From Microcoleus sp036704825 (GTDB lineage: Bacteria; Cyanobacteriota; Cyanobacteriia; Cyanobacteriales; Microcoleaceae): DNA of 64,000 bases. The DNA lies in NCBI GenBank assembly GCA_036704825.1, contig JAUBSN010000046.1:1-64000 (forward strand), in the 5' to 3' direction. Under the pieces are notes generated by a model that was not told the DNA's origin, ran no database searches, and was given only the letters and a program-made list of their open reading frames with translations. How positions within the stretch are numbered: the stretch's first letter is position 1; each line of letters starts with the position of its first letter. The position numbers were made by a program, and so were the translations under genes. Positions 1 through 9,435 of the stretch are shown piece by piece.

Positions 1-297
1 CGCCTGATTGTCGGTACGATCGAATCAATGACGTGGCGATCGACTGACTCACTCTTTTAAGATACAAGGGGCGGGTTTTACCAACTATCAACTATTCAAA
101 CAAACCATATCAAAAACCCGCCCCAAACCCAGCGACTATCGACATCAAAATTACCCACATTTACATATTTTGTTGGGTGGGGGCGGGTGTTCTAGATTGT
201 CTGTTTCATGCGGAAATTTTCTGTGAAACCCGCCCCTACGGGATACGGTTGATTATTGATTTAGGAGTGATTTTTTCCGATAGTTTGTTAATCATTA
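1..297. repeat. Intergenic palindromes downstream of map
   Basis: No gene is seen here. Bases about 70-126 form a long inverted repeat: GGGGCGGGTTTTACCAAC on the left answers AAAACCCGCCCC on the right. A second GGGCGGGT...ACCCGCCCC pair lies at about 180-237. Relatives of the first hairpin occur near 12750-12820 and 60795-60870, so this is a dispersed palindrome family. It may help end transcription of map, which runs towards it on the minus strand. Confidence 0.55.
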
Positions 298-1059
298 CTA
301 CGGCAAAGTCAGAATTTCCACCCCAGAATCAGTAACAGCCAGAGTGTGCTCGAATTGAGCCGAAAGCTTTCCATCTTTCGTGATCGCAGTCCAACCGTCG
401 GCCAAAATTTCCACTTCCCAAGTACCCTCATTAATCATCGGCTCGATCGTAAAAACCATGCCTTGTCGGAGCTTCTTTCCCGTGCCCCGCTTGCCGTAAT
501 GCAGAATTTCCGGTTCAGTGTGAAAGACTCGGTGAACCCCGTGCCCGGCAAAATTTCGCACTACCGAAAAACCCTGTGCTTCAGCATATTCTTGAATCGC
601 TGCACCGATGTCCCCAGTACGAGCACCCGGTTTAACTTCCGCAATTCCTCTTCTGAGACATTCCTCAGTTACTTCCACTAACTTTTTAGCTACAGGCGAA
701 GGTTTCCCGACAAAAAAAGTTTTGGAAGTATCGCCGTGATAACCATCTACTAAAGGCGTTACATCTATGTTAATAATGTCGCCTTCTCGAAGAATTTGTT
801 TCGCATTGGGGATGCCGTGACAGACTACTTCATTGACGCTTGCACACAGAGATTTTGGAAATCCTTTATAGCCTAGCGGAGCGCTTTTTGCTCCGCGTGC
901 CAAAGTCCAGCGTTCGGCTTCGTTGTTAATTTCGAGAGTGCTTACACCCGGTTTAACCATTGGTTCGAGATGCAGCAGAAGTTCTGCAGCTAAACGACCG
1001 GCTTGGCGCATTTTTTCTATTTCTCTACTGGATAAAAGCACTAAACGTTCGGTTGCCAT
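298..1059 (-). CDS. map: Type I methionine aminopeptidase
   Basis: This enzyme removes the initiator methionine from nascent proteins in the cytosol and uses two divalent metal ions. The 253-residue product has the pita-bread-fold signatures in order: CHGIPN, NIDVTPLVDGYHGDTSKTFF (two metal Asp), GHGVHRVFHTEP (metal His), TIEPM and FEHT (metal Glu). Length fits a type I enzyme without an SH3 extension. I place the start at the ATG giving MATERLVLL, because the 20 residues upstream look unlike the family; the frame is open to 1119, and no clear Shine-Dalgarno decides it. It is apparently monocistronic, with a palindrome separating it from the next minus-strand gene. Confidence 0.93.
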   Translation of the reverse strand: MATERLVLLSSREIEKMRQAGRLAAELLLHLEPMVKPGVSTLEINNEAERWTLARGAKSAPLGYKGFPKSLCASVNEVVCHGIPNAKQILREGDIINIDVTPLVDGYHGDTSKTFFVGKPSPVAKKLVEVTEECLRRGIAEVKPGARTGDIGAAIQEYAEAQGFSVVRNFAGHGVHRVFHTEPEILHYGKRGTGKKLRQGMVFTIEPMINEGTWEVEILADGWTAITKDGKLSAQFEHTLAVTDSGVEILTLP

Positions 1060-1143
1060 AGTTTTTTCTGTTTTTTTTCGATCGATTAAGAGTTTATTTA
1101 ACTCAATTTGAGAATACATTTGAATGGCTGTTCAATAAACTTG

Positions 1144-1206
1144 TAAGGTGCGTCAGTCAGCGGAGATTCCTAAAAATTGGCGAGTATTATTACTGACGCA
1201 CCCTAC
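1144..1206. repeat. GGTGCGTCAGT palindrome
   Basis: AGGTGCGTCAGT on the left and ACTGACGCACCCTAC on the right form an inverted repeat around about 35 bases. Similar palindromes with GGTGCGTC/GACGCACC arms lie at 41060-41129, 53730-53796 and 53903-53966. It sits between two minus-strand genes. Confidence 0.7.
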
Positions 1207-2275
1207 TACCAACGATCGATTTGAACCAGCGTTCACAACGATCGCCCAAAACTGCTAAAGAATATTCTACCTCTGCTTGTCGCCTGCAAGCGCTGCGGTC
1301 AATTTGGTCTAAACGGGCGATCGCGCCTACCAAGGCATTTACACTATCAGGCTGCACTAAAAAGCCCGTCAGTCCGTCTCTCACAATTTCCGACGGCCCC
1401 CCGCGCTCGTAAGCAATCACGGGCACACCGCACGCTAAAGCCTCGATCGCGACATTTCCGAAAGCTTCCACCCAGCGCGGTGTCATCAACAATGCTCGGC
1501 ACTGACGGACTTGCTCTTGCATTTGGGTTGTTGTCAGAAACCCTAAATATTCTACCGGAGCATCCGGGTAATCTGCACAAATTTTTTGCCAATAATCCTC
1601 ATCTTGCATTTTGCCCATAATTTTCAGGGGAATGCCTGTAATTTTCGCTGCTGCCACTGCATCTTCTAAGCCTTTTTCCGGGGCGATGCGGCCCAGCCAA
1701 GCTAATTTAGACTGCGGTTGGTCGCAAAATTCGTACAGGGATAAATCTATGCCATTTCCCAACAACTGACATTCATCAGCAAAGGCGAATGTTTTGGCTT
1801 GAGAAGCTGTGTGAACTCCGATCGTACCAGGAAACTCGACGGCGGTTTGTCCGGCAATGCGATCGAGGGCGGCCCAAAGGGAACCCATGCTGATCAAATG
1901 TGCGATCGGAGTCCTAAAAAATGGTGTCAAATAAAACGGCAGCCAATCGTAGGCAAAATTAACAATGACATCCCATTCATCCTGAACTTGGCGAGCATAT
2001 TCCCACATATTCGCCAGCACAGAATCTGCGGGCATCACAATAGGATCGTTGTAATCTTGTGTTTGGGCGGTTACTTGCAAATCACCCGTTATTTCGATTA
2101 CACGAATTGATTCTAAGACTGAACCTATCGGCGCTACAACTGCTATTTTATGACCGCGGCTCTGCAATTCTTTAGCAATGTTAAGGACTGTAAGTTCTAC
2201 ACCGCCACCCAACCCAGAACCTAGTTGACCGACAGAAGTTGACAGGAACAATAGTTTTAAATAGTCATTAGTCAT
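1190..2275 (-). CDS. GT4-family glycosyltransferase
   Basis: A 361-residue GT-B-fold glycosyltransferase that probably transfers a sugar from a nucleotide-sugar donor to a cell-surface glycan or lipid; donor and acceptor cannot be read from sequence. Near the N-terminus are a hydrophobic strand (LKLLFLSTSVG) and GGVELTVLNIA. The C-terminal donor domain begins near LAWLGRIAPEKGL and carries the EAFGNVAIEALACGVPVIAY motif with the two Glu of retaining GT4 enzymes, then GGPSEIV. The only plausible start lies inside a TAATGAC heptamer array, so the first residues (MTNDY) are repeat-encoded. It has no neighbouring glycan genes on its strand. Confidence 0.82.
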   Translation of the reverse strand: MTNDYLKLLFLSTSVGQLGSGLGGGVELTVLNIAKELQSRGHKIAVVAPIGSVLESIRVIEITGDLQVTAQTQDYNDPIVMPADSVLANMWEYARQVQDEWDVIVNFAYDWLPFYLTPFFRTPIAHLISMGSLWAALDRIAGQTAVEFPGTIGVHTASQAKTFAFADECQLLGNGIDLSLYEFCDQPQSKLAWLGRIAPEKGLEDAVAAAKITGIPLKIMGKMQDEDYWQKICADYPDAPVEYLGFLTTTQMQEQVRQCRALLMTPRWVEAFGNVAIEALACGVPVIAYERGGPSEIVRDGLTGFLVQPDSVNALVGAIARLDQIDRSACRRQAEVEYSLAVLGDRCERWFKSIVGSRVRQ

Positions 2276-2292
2276 TAGTCATTAGTCATTAA
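2262..2292. repeat. GTCATTA heptamer array at a start codon
   Basis: About four tandem copies of GTCATTA (TAATGAC on the minus strand) overlap the start of the GT4 gene. On the minus strand the array carries the ATG and, in other phases, stop codons. The same heptamer recurs at 19924-20015. Confidence 0.8.
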
Positions 2293-2382
2293 TCGGCATT
2301 CACTAACTTTAACACAATCTCAATTATAAATTCTCCCATCTCAAATCTCAATTTGAGAATTATTTGAAAATTGCTACATTTA

Positions 2383-3576
2383 TTAATCCATCCCAGAACG
2401 CGGACGGATGCGATTCAACTGATTGATTGCCCAGCGAGCAGTTTCCTGAACTTCTGGATCTGGATCGTCCGTCGCACGGTGCAACAAGTAACTGATTTGA
2501 TTCACCAATTCGTAAATCCGCGTCAAGTCGCGAATTGCATTTTTACGCACTTCGGGATTTTCATTTTGCAGCGAAATTGACCACGCATTATTCATGGGTT
2601 TGAGCGTGCGAATGCCAATTTCCGAGAGACTTGCCAAAATTAAACTGTACTGCTTGGAGTCGGAATTTGCTAGCAAATCGAGCAACGGCTCAACTGCTCT
2701 GGAATCTCCCCGCTGACCTAATTCCCAAATTGCTTTGCCCCTCTTTGCCGGATTTAGCTGCTGCAAATCTTCAATCAGTGCTTCAATAATATCAACTTTA
2801 GGTCTACCATCTGTTTCGGGAAGGGCAATACCTTTGTTCTTCCCTAGGGGATCGGTTTGATTAGTTGTTTCGGAAATGTTGAAACCTGTGTTGTTGTATC
2901 CGTTGCTGTGAGTTTCCAAGGGCGAGGTGTCGGAATTAATTCGATCGCCCTCGACTGCTGCATCCTCGGATTCTGGTTCCCCGGATTCCGGGATAAACGG
3001 TAAAGGTCGATCGCTGCTCTCGATACTGTAGCCTTGTGGCAGACCAAAAGGGTAGGGCAAGGCTGACAGCGATTGTCCCCCAAAAGAATTCTCTTGCGGT
3101 CTACTTTCGTGCGAGTTTGTAGGAGAATAGGGATTAGTAAATTGAGATTTTTTTTGGTTCTGGCGTTCAAATCTTCCCCGTTTTCGCTGAGAATAATTTG
3201 ACTCGTCACTGCTAACTAATTTAAGCATGATAAATACTGCCGCTGCCGTGACGACAACTGCTGCCAAACCCAACATTAAGAACCCCCGCTGACGAGACAA
3301 AAAGACGATCGAATTGGATACCGATGTCGGGATCTTAGAATTAGATTTGGACGTTTTGGACGCCTGAGATTTGTTTTTATCGGGCGCTGGAGACGGTTTT
3401 GGAGGCTGGGAATCCTGGCGGTCGTCCGGGGAAGAGTTAGCCTGAGCAATTTCTTGGGAAACAGCAAGCGCAGAGGCATTGAGTCTCTGTTGCCCTCCGT
3501 CGGCACTTGGACTGAAAGCAGCGCCCAGACAGGCAATGCAGGTGAACAAACATACAAAGGAGCGGTAGTGCGCCAT
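2383..3576 (-). CDS. HEAT-repeat protein with signal peptide and membrane anchor
   Basis: A protein of about 397 residues of unknown specific role. The N-terminus (MAHYRSFVCLFTCIACLGAAFS) looks like a signal peptide. A Ser/Pro/Lys-rich linker follows, then a strong transmembrane segment (FLMLGLAAVVVTAAAVFIMLKLV), a long Ser/Asn/Glu-rich low-complexity region, and about 140 C-terminal residues of helical repeats (AIWELGQRGDSRAVEPLLDLL; PEVRKNAIRDL; DPDPEVQETARWAINQL) typical of HEAT or PBS-lyase-like scaffolds. The frame extends upstream to an ATG at 3612; I prefer 3576 because it gives a clean signal sequence. A protein-protein scaffold in or on the membrane is the likely role. Confidence 0.72.
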   Translation of the reverse strand: MAHYRSFVCLFTCIACLGAAFSPSADGGQQRLNASALAVSQEIAQANSSPDDRQDSQPPKPSPAPDKNKSQASKTSKSNSKIPTSVSNSIVFLSRQRGFLMLGLAAVVVTAAAVFIMLKLVSSDESNYSQRKRGRFERQNQKKSQFTNPYSPTNSHESRPQENSFGGQSLSALPYPFGLPQGYSIESSDRPLPFIPESGEPESEDAAVEGDRINSDTSPLETHSNGYNNTGFNISETTNQTDPLGKNKGIALPETDGRPKVDIIEALIEDLQQLNPAKRGKAIWELGQRGDSRAVEPLLDLLANSDSKQYSLILASLSEIGIRTLKPMNNAWSISLQNENPEVRKNAIRDLTRIYELVNQISYLLHRATDDPDPEVQETARWAINQLNRIRPRSGMD

Positions 3577-4302
3577 AAGACTCAATCCAGGTTTTGAGAG
3601 GCAACGCCGCATGACGAGCTTTAGTTTAACCTTGAGTTAGCTCGATCCTAGCTGCTATGCGCTTAACTAACTCACAAATACCACCAGACTAGCGAAAAAC
3701 CCTGGTTTGAGAGGGCACCGAGCCAGCTATTATAAGCACAATTGTGTCATTGACGTGCAACTCCTTTAAATAATTAGTTTAAAACGAACAACTACATCGG
3801 CGGCCGCGACTTTAGCAGCGGCATCCCGAAAGTTGATTGCAGCTAATCTCACCTACGTGCCGCGTGCAGTGCAGGCCCTGCAGCGCTGCACTGCGGGGAC
3901 GCCAGCAGATGATTGTGGCCGCCGGCGATTTCTCGCTAATAGCGTGGCATGACCAAGAGTTTAACAAGCTTCCGAGCCTGCGGGTCGATCGTTTTTGTGT
4001 GAATTTGGGCGGCAGTGGGACAGGGGCATTGGCACTGGTAACGAGAAACTCGGTTTTTTCGTTAATTCTTCGTTGCTAAACCGCATATTTTCCGTACATT
4101 CCAGGACGCAATACCGTCACTCGCAAACCAGTTTTATTTACCAAAAATGCTGTCATAAAGAGAGCTCTGATTTGACCGATGTTAAGTTGAAGGGGGCAAT
4201 TATGCCGGATAGAAGTGTGTTAAATCAATCGGTATTTAATGCTGTGCCGCCAAATTTGATATAAGATCGGGCTAAATTTCTAGTGTGAGAGTAGAGGCGT
4301 TT
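3577..4302. other. Long intergenic region, no convincing gene
   Basis: This 0.7-kb gap separates divergent genes (HEAT protein leftwards, CapA-like protein rightwards), so it should hold both promoters. Open frames at 3837-4264 have no family-like content. A GC-rich palindromic patch (CTGCAGCGCTGCACTGCGG) lies at about 3878-3900. A 20-codon frame at 4202-4264 follows a G-rich stretch but shows nothing recognisable. Confidence 0.4.
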
Positions 4303-6051
4303 GTGAGCCAACAAGATATTTTAAATTTAGCAAAAGAAGGCGATGCCAGGGCGATCGCATTTCTGATCGGCCAAGCACTCCAAAGCTTCGGCGTCACGGC
4401 TAAAGCCAGCCGGGAAAATGACACCCTGCACCTGCTGCTGGAAGCAGAACATTTACCCGCAGAAGAAGCCTGTCTCCGAGTCGCAGTTAAAGGGTTGCAG
4501 CGGCTGCAACCAAATAACCTTTACTCAGTGACAGTTTACGGGCGGCGCAGCGGCGAGCAATTGCCCGTTTGGACTCAGACGGTAGAATTAAAAAAACGCT
4601 TGACTTCCGTACCAGTGAGTCCATTAGTTGCCGTAAATGCCGCAGTAGCTGCAAGTGCAGCAGCAGCAGCTAGTGCAGCCGCTTCTGGCATTCCTGTGAC
4701 TTTGCCCGAGCTAGAAAAACCTCAAAATGTCACAACTGCGCCCCCTCCAACACCAGAACAATCTCCGCCCCAACCCCCTAAAATCCCAACTCCAAAACCC
4801 CCAAACCAAAGGCAGCAAAAGCCATCGCCGCAGCCAGAATTAGCAGGCACTAAAACTAAGAAATCTGGGATTTCAGTCGGTGCTCTGAGTCTAATTCTCG
4901 TACCGATATCCGGCGTTGTTCTGGCTTCTCAACTTTACAAACCCTCAACAACAGCTACTAATAACCCTCTCACGTCACAGCCTGCGGAACAAGAAGCGAT
5001 CTCCACACCAACACCAGCAGCCGCAGCCAAACCCATTCCCGCTCCAAAATCGCCCTCCCCGGCTGCCAAACAACCTGCCACTGTGCCCGCCACTGTCAGC
5101 ATCAAAGCAGTTGGCGACATGGTTCCCGGCACAAATTATCCCTACAATAAACTGCCGGCAAAAAAAGAGATGTTATTAGAGTCGGTAAAACCGTACCTCA
5201 AAGGAGCTGATATTCTGTTTGGCAATTTTGAAAGCACGATGACCGATTATCCCTACAGTTCCAAAGCCGGTGGCGGACGAATGCTGATTGCCTTTCGGAC
5301 GCCTCCGAGTTATGCCAAAATCTTCAAAGATGTTGGTTTTGATATTTTGAGTATTGCCAACAATCACTCTTACGATTTTCACGAGCAGGGATTTAAGGAC
5401 ACGATTAAAAACATCGAAAGCAATGGCATGAAGTCTGTTGGCAAAAGAGATCAAATTGTTTATAAAAATGTCAAGGGTGTGAATTTTGCATTTATCGGTT
5501 TCAGCAACTACGGCGACGTTCACAATTCTTTGCTGGAACTGAAAGCGGGAGCCGAAGTTGTCAAAAAAGCTAAGGAAAAGGCTGATATTGTAGTGATATC
5601 AGTTCATGCTGGAGCTGAAGGAACGGGAGCTCAGAATGTGAGAAATAAAACAGAGTTCTTTTACGGAGAAAACCGGGGAAATATGGTTTTGTTTTCGCGG
5701 ACGATGATTGATGCGGGAGCAGATTTGATTTTGGGACACGGCCCGCACGTTCCCCGATCGATGGAACTTTATAAAGGGAAATTGATTGCTTATTCTCTGG
5801 GAAATTTTTTGGGTTATCGCACTTTGTCTACAGCAGGATCGCTCGGTAAATCTCTAATTTTGGATGTGAAAATGACTCCGCAAGGGGATTTTGTTTCTGG
5901 TAAGATTATCCCCGTCCAACTTGACGGGCGAGGTGTGCCGGCTGTTGATAACAAATTTAGGACTGTGGGGTTGATTGACCGTTTGACAAAAAGCGATTTT
6001 CCCAATAGCGGTTTGAAAATTGATGACAAGGGGATAATTTCCAAGAAATGA
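4303..6051 (+). CDS. CapA-family (poly-gamma-glutamate synthesis type) metallophosphatase-fold protein
   Basis: The C-terminal half, from about residue 260, is a CapA/PGA_cap domain with calcineurin-like motifs: AVGDMVPGTNYP, ILFGNFEST, SIANNHSYDF, VISVHAGAEG and ILGHGPHVPR, followed by AYSLGNFLG. CapA-type proteins act in capsule polymer production or hydrolyse phosphoesters; the substrate here is unknown. The N-terminal ~100 residues form a small globular domain seen in other cyanobacterial proteins (SQQDILNLAKEGDARAIAFL). A Pro/Ala/Thr-rich linker with a membrane segment (ISVGALSLILVPISGVVLAS) follows, which puts the CapA domain outside the cytoplasm. I choose GTG at 4303 (VSQQDIL); an in-frame GTG at 4285 adds six residues. 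Confidence 0.82.
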   Translation: MSQQDILNLAKEGDARAIAFLIGQALQSFGVTAKASRENDTLHLLLEAEHLPAEEACLRVAVKGLQRLQPNNLYSVTVYGRRSGEQLPVWTQTVELKKRLTSVPVSPLVAVNAAVAASAAAAASAAASGIPVTLPELEKPQNVTTAPPPTPEQSPPQPPKIPTPKPPNQRQQKPSPQPELAGTKTKKSGISVGALSLILVPISGVVLASQLYKPSTTATNNPLTSQPAEQEAISTPTPAAAAKPIPAPKSPSPAAKQPATVPATVSIKAVGDMVPGTNYPYNKLPAKKEMLLESVKPYLKGADILFGNFESTMTDYPYSSKAGGGRMLIAFRTPPSYAKIFKDVGFDILSIANNHSYDFHEQGFKDTIKNIESNGMKSVGKRDQIVYKNVKGVNFAFIGFSNYGDVHNSLLELKAGAEVVKKAKEKADIVVISVHAGAEGTGAQNVRNKTEFFYGENRGNMVLFSRTMIDAGADLILGHGPHVPRSMELYKGKLIAYSLGNFLGYRTLSTAGSLGKSLILDVKMTPQGDFVSGKIIPVQLDGRGVPAVDNKFRTVGLIDRLTKSDFPNSGLKIDDKGIISKK

Positions 6052-6097
6052 TCGGGGCAATTATTTACCGAAGAAGTGCGTTGTGAATCACATCTTT

Positions 6098-6182
6098 CAG
6101 CATTCTCAAGAACAGGCTTTTCGGTCTGTTCCACAAAGAATGAGTTTTCTTGTGGGGCGGGCTTTCCGGCCCGCCCACAAAA
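6098..6182. repeat. AACAGGC/GGGCGGGC dispersed palindrome
   Basis: The sequence contains ATTCTCAAGAACAGGC, then GTCTGTTCCACAAAGA, then TCTTGTGGGGCGGGC with GGCCCGCCCACAAAAG. A closely related copy lies at 16512-16621. The two are the same element with compensating changes, which supports hairpin folding. It lies between convergent genes. Confidence 0.7.
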
Positions 6183-6224
6183 GGATTATTGATATTGGTG
6201 CCTGATGTGAGTTATGACAAGAAG

Positions 6225-7979
6225 CTATACTTCCGGCGACTCCTCAAATAAGCGATCGCCCCGGTGCAGTCGATCGGCCATTTGATAAGTTTGCGCTTGC
6301 GATCGCACTGTCGGGGCATGGGCGGCTAAATACCTTGCCGCCGCCACTAATACCACAATGCGATCGCCCGCATTCTCTAATAAAGCATACTGGCGAAATG
6401 CCGCTTCTACCTGCTGAATAACGTGGAAATCCCGATTTTCTCGCAGCATCAGTTTTCCTAAAACTGCCATCAACCGTTCCGATTTGCCGCCGCTATATAA
6501 GTATTTTGCAACTAATTTACCGACTTGATTCACCTGTTGCTGTCTGTCCAACAAGTCGGGCAGTTGTTTGAGCAATTCTTCTGGATTCTCAACTACATCT
6601 GTTGGTTCTGGAAGTCGCGCAGGCGGTACATTTAAGAAACGGTTGAGATATACGCCGATCGCCGCATCGAAAACTCCCCGCAGCAACTCTATTGAAGGCG
6701 ATCGTCGCAATCCTTGATGTACCGCATTCGCAAAGGTAAAGGGATGGTGCGCTGAATTCCAGTCGCTGTGGTCGTTATTCGTATTAAACCGGGCTACGCG
6801 GAGGGCCGCAGCATAAGTGACTGCACTTGCTAATTCTGCTTCGCTGCAACCTTCTTTCAAGGCAGTTAAAAGTGCATCGACGATCGCCAATACATCATCC
6901 CCCAACAACATCGGAATTAACTGTTCTCTCCCCAACCAATTGCCCCGGTGCGATCGGCCCATTTCTAAAGCTGCCGGCAACTGCGCCATCGCTGACTCTA
7001 AAATTGCCACCGCATCCACAGGATAGCGCCAAGAACTCGACTCTTCCATGCGCGCCGCATTCGCCAAACCAGCCGCCAAACTCGCGAAAACAGTTTCTGC
7101 CCCTTGCCAATTCACTGCATCTAGGGCTTCTAACGCCTTGTTAATAAAGTCGAGGCTGTGACCGACATCAATGTAGCGGTGGTCAGTAGCTGCCGCAAAC
7201 AGCATATCAGCAATTTGTTCTCGTTCCAGAGGCGCGCGTACTGCTGTCAACAAACATCGTTCCGCCGCTTCGCTGTCTCTGATTTCAATAAATTGCCGGA
7301 ACCAGCTTTTGAGTGTCTCTGCATCAACCTCAGCATTAGGCAAGGGGTGAACGGCAAAGTGAGGAGGTGCGCCTGCACTATCGCGGGCCACTGCCGAAAG
7401 TCCCTGATAGAGGGCGGGGGGTCGGTCTTCTGGATCTAGATAAGGCAGGATATTCATCAAGCAGGTGTGGATCGATAAACCCGTATCCCATCCCGATTTG
7501 TTGTAGCGCGTGCCAAATTCTAATCCGATTTGGAAAGGTTCGCTGGCACTTGCCCCCATATCTAGCAAGCCAATCACTGACTTGGCGATGACTAGGGAAA
7601 TTCCTTGTTCTAACCCATCTTGAAGTCGCTGGCGCTGGTGGGCGTAAGAGTCAAGCTGTTGTGCTAAATTTACCCAAACTTCGCCGTCGCGAATTTCTGC
7701 TGGGAACGATCGCACGTCGTCGGCCCAAGAGTCAAAAGTACCGCCGCTGGCGACATCAAAGCGGGCGTAGTGCCAAGGACAGGTGACTATGCCATCTTTG
7801 CAAGTGCTGCCGTTGAGGGGAAAACCCATGTGCGGACAGCGGTTGTCGATCGCGTATACCCGATCGTTTGAGTAGAAAAGGGCGATCGTGTGTTTTGCCA
7901 AATTCACTAACAAACTGCCCTTTGTCTCGACTTCTGCAAGTTTCGCGGCGCGAACGTAATAGCCTGAAGTCTCAGCCAT
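6225..7979 (-). CDS. Rieske [2Fe-2S] protein with long helical C-terminal domain
   Basis: Residues 1-110 form a Rieske ferredoxin-like domain: CPHMGFPL supplies the first Cys-x-His pair and CPWHYARFD the second Cys-x2-His pair, the four cluster ligands. The remaining ~470 residues are Ala/Leu-rich and predicted helical (for example ALEALDAVNWQGAETVFASLAAGLANAAR) and match no enzyme domain I recognise; there is no non-haem iron oxygenase motif. There is no signal peptide, so it is probably cytosolic. A soluble electron-transfer or redox-sensing role is possible. It is monocistronic, convergent with the CapA-like gene. Confidence 0.8.
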   Translation of the reverse strand: MAETSGYYVRAAKLAEVETKGSLLVNLAKHTIALFYSNDRVYAIDNRCPHMGFPLNGSTCKDGIVTCPWHYARFDVASGGTFDSWADDVRSFPAEIRDGEVWVNLAQQLDSYAHQRQRLQDGLEQGISLVIAKSVIGLLDMGASASEPFQIGLEFGTRYNKSGWDTGLSIHTCLMNILPYLDPEDRPPALYQGLSAVARDSAGAPPHFAVHPLPNAEVDAETLKSWFRQFIEIRDSEAAERCLLTAVRAPLEREQIADMLFAAATDHRYIDVGHSLDFINKALEALDAVNWQGAETVFASLAAGLANAARMEESSSWRYPVDAVAILESAMAQLPAALEMGRSHRGNWLGREQLIPMLLGDDVLAIVDALLTALKEGCSEAELASAVTYAAALRVARFNTNNDHSDWNSAHHPFTFANAVHQGLRRSPSIELLRGVFDAAIGVYLNRFLNVPPARLPEPTDVVENPEELLKQLPDLLDRQQQVNQVGKLVAKYLYSGGKSERLMAVLGKLMLRENRDFHVIQQVEAAFRQYALLENAGDRIVVLVAAARYLAAHAPTVRSQAQTYQMADRLHRGDRLFEESPEV

Positions 7980-8054
7980 AAGTTTTTAAACTAATTTATA
8001 ATAAACTAGATTAGCTCAATCTCGATCGATCGCCCGAAGGTTACTGTTTTCGAC

Positions 8055-9149
8055 TCATTCCAGATTCATCAGCGATCGCAAAGCTTCTTTCATCTCCTCT
8101 ACCGTTGTTGTCGCCGTACCGAATTGACGCACGACAATACTAGCCGCCAAATTGCCCAAAACTGCCGCTTCCCAACCAGATGCACCGACGCACAAAGCTA
8201 AAGTCATTGCTGCTACAACTGTATCTCCAGCACCGGTTACGTCGAAGACATCAGTCTTGTTAAAAGGGGGAATATCCCAACTTTGAATGGCAAATTCCCC
8301 GTTTTCACAAGTCGATGTTGGAGAAGGTGAATTTTTGATTTCTTCGCCGTTCGCCCTTTCAAACAAAGTCATCCCTTCTTCGCCGCGAGTAATCAGGATT
8401 TTTTGAGCTTGAGTTAAGTTCAACAAATCGCGTCCAGCTTGCATTAAAGTTTGAGGGTTTTTGATAGCATATCCAACGGCTTGCTCGGCTTCGGGCAAGT
8501 TCGGAGTAAATAACATTGCTCCCGAATATCGCTGCAAATTTATTTGAGCGTCTACAATGGTTTTGCCGGGAACCACTGCCGATTCGATCGCCAAATTTGT
8601 CAAAACTCCGTCGCCGTAGTCGGAACAAACCACGGCATCTACTGTCGGTATTTGCTGCCGGATGTAGTCTGCCAGTTGCAACTGCAAATCTAAATCCGGC
8701 AACTCGTCCGATTTGCGATCGACTCGGACAATTTGCTGAGTCACCGACTGCCGCGCGTGTCCGGAAATTCTAGTTTTGGTGACAGTTGGACGCTGCGAAT
8801 CGATTAAAATCCCACCCGTATCAATTCCCGCCGCCTCAAAAATACCGCACAAAGCCTTTCCCTGGTCGTCTTTTCCCACCAAACCGGCAACTTTTACTTT
8901 GCCTCCCAGTTTGGCTAAATTATAGACAGCATTTGCGCCACCTCCTGGTACTTGCTGAGTATTTTCGTAGCGCAAAATCAACACAGGCGCTTCGCGGGAA
9001 ATTCGCTCTACTTGTCCGGTAAGAAACTCGTCCAAGGTCAAATCTCCGATCGCTAATACCTGCGCTCGATCGAAGCAGTCTAATCTTTTCAATAATTGCT
9101 CTGTTGAGGCACGCAGTTGAGGCAAAAAATCGGAATAGTCGTTAGTCAT
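8055..9149 (-). CDS. rfaE1: PfkB-family sugar kinase, heptose-7-phosphate kinase (RfaE1/HldE kinase domain) type
   Basis: A 364-residue ribokinase-fold kinase. RISREAPVLILR, then QVPGGGANAVYNLAKLGG, match the N-terminal part of D-glycero-beta-D-manno-heptose-7-phosphate kinases. The C-terminal DVTGAGDTVVAAM gives the PfkB signature 2 with catalytic Asp and anion hole. LFTPNLPEAE is the usual NLPEA strand. The adenylyltransferase half of bifunctional HldE is absent, so it is a kinase-only form. A spacer of about 30 residues before DVTGAGD (SPSPTSTCENGEF) looks like an insertion. The start ATG and MTNDY are encoded by a TAATGACTAACGACTA heptamer-like repeat. Another PfkB sugar substrate cannot be excluded. 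Confidence 0.78.
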   Translation of the reverse strand: MTNDYSDFLPQLRASTEQLLKRLDCFDRAQVLAIGDLTLDEFLTGQVERISREAPVLILRYENTQQVPGGGANAVYNLAKLGGKVKVAGLVGKDDQGKALCGIFEAAGIDTGGILIDSQRPTVTKTRISGHARQSVTQQIVRVDRKSDELPDLDLQLQLADYIRQQIPTVDAVVCSDYGDGVLTNLAIESAVVPGKTIVDAQINLQRYSGAMLFTPNLPEAEQAVGYAIKNPQTLMQAGRDLLNLTQAQKILITRGEEGMTLFERANGEEIKNSPSPTSTCENGEFAIQSWDIPPFNKTDVFDVTGAGDTVVAAMTLALCVGASGWEAAVLGNLAASIVVRQFGTATTTVEEMKEALRSLMNLE

Positions 9150-9435
9150 TAACCAAAAAAATGAGACTGAGGAGTTAATTGTTGAGCGTGGAACGAGCGG
9201 GAATTAAAAATCCTAATATAAATTAATAATTAATTTCCTCCCTTGTTTTATTTTTAACTTTTAATTGATTTTCTCACTGGGATTTTGAGAAACCAGTTGC
9301 AGGCTGTTTGCGATCGCACTAGCTCAAAAAATTTAGCAAAAAAATGCAGATAAAATCGCAGCCTTTGAGACTCTACTGAAAGTTTCACGCTGTGGAAGTT
9401 TCCTTCTACATAAGTGCCTTCAAAAAACAGCAGAA

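Noticed and set aside
3837..4264. Overlapping plus-strand frames in the gap before the CapA-like gene
   Set aside because: They have no family-like content and no ribosome site, and lie in sequence with palindromic patches.
7158..7439. Plus-strand frame inside the Rieske gene
   Set aside because: Antisense shadow with no motif; the minus-strand gene has an intact Rieske domain.
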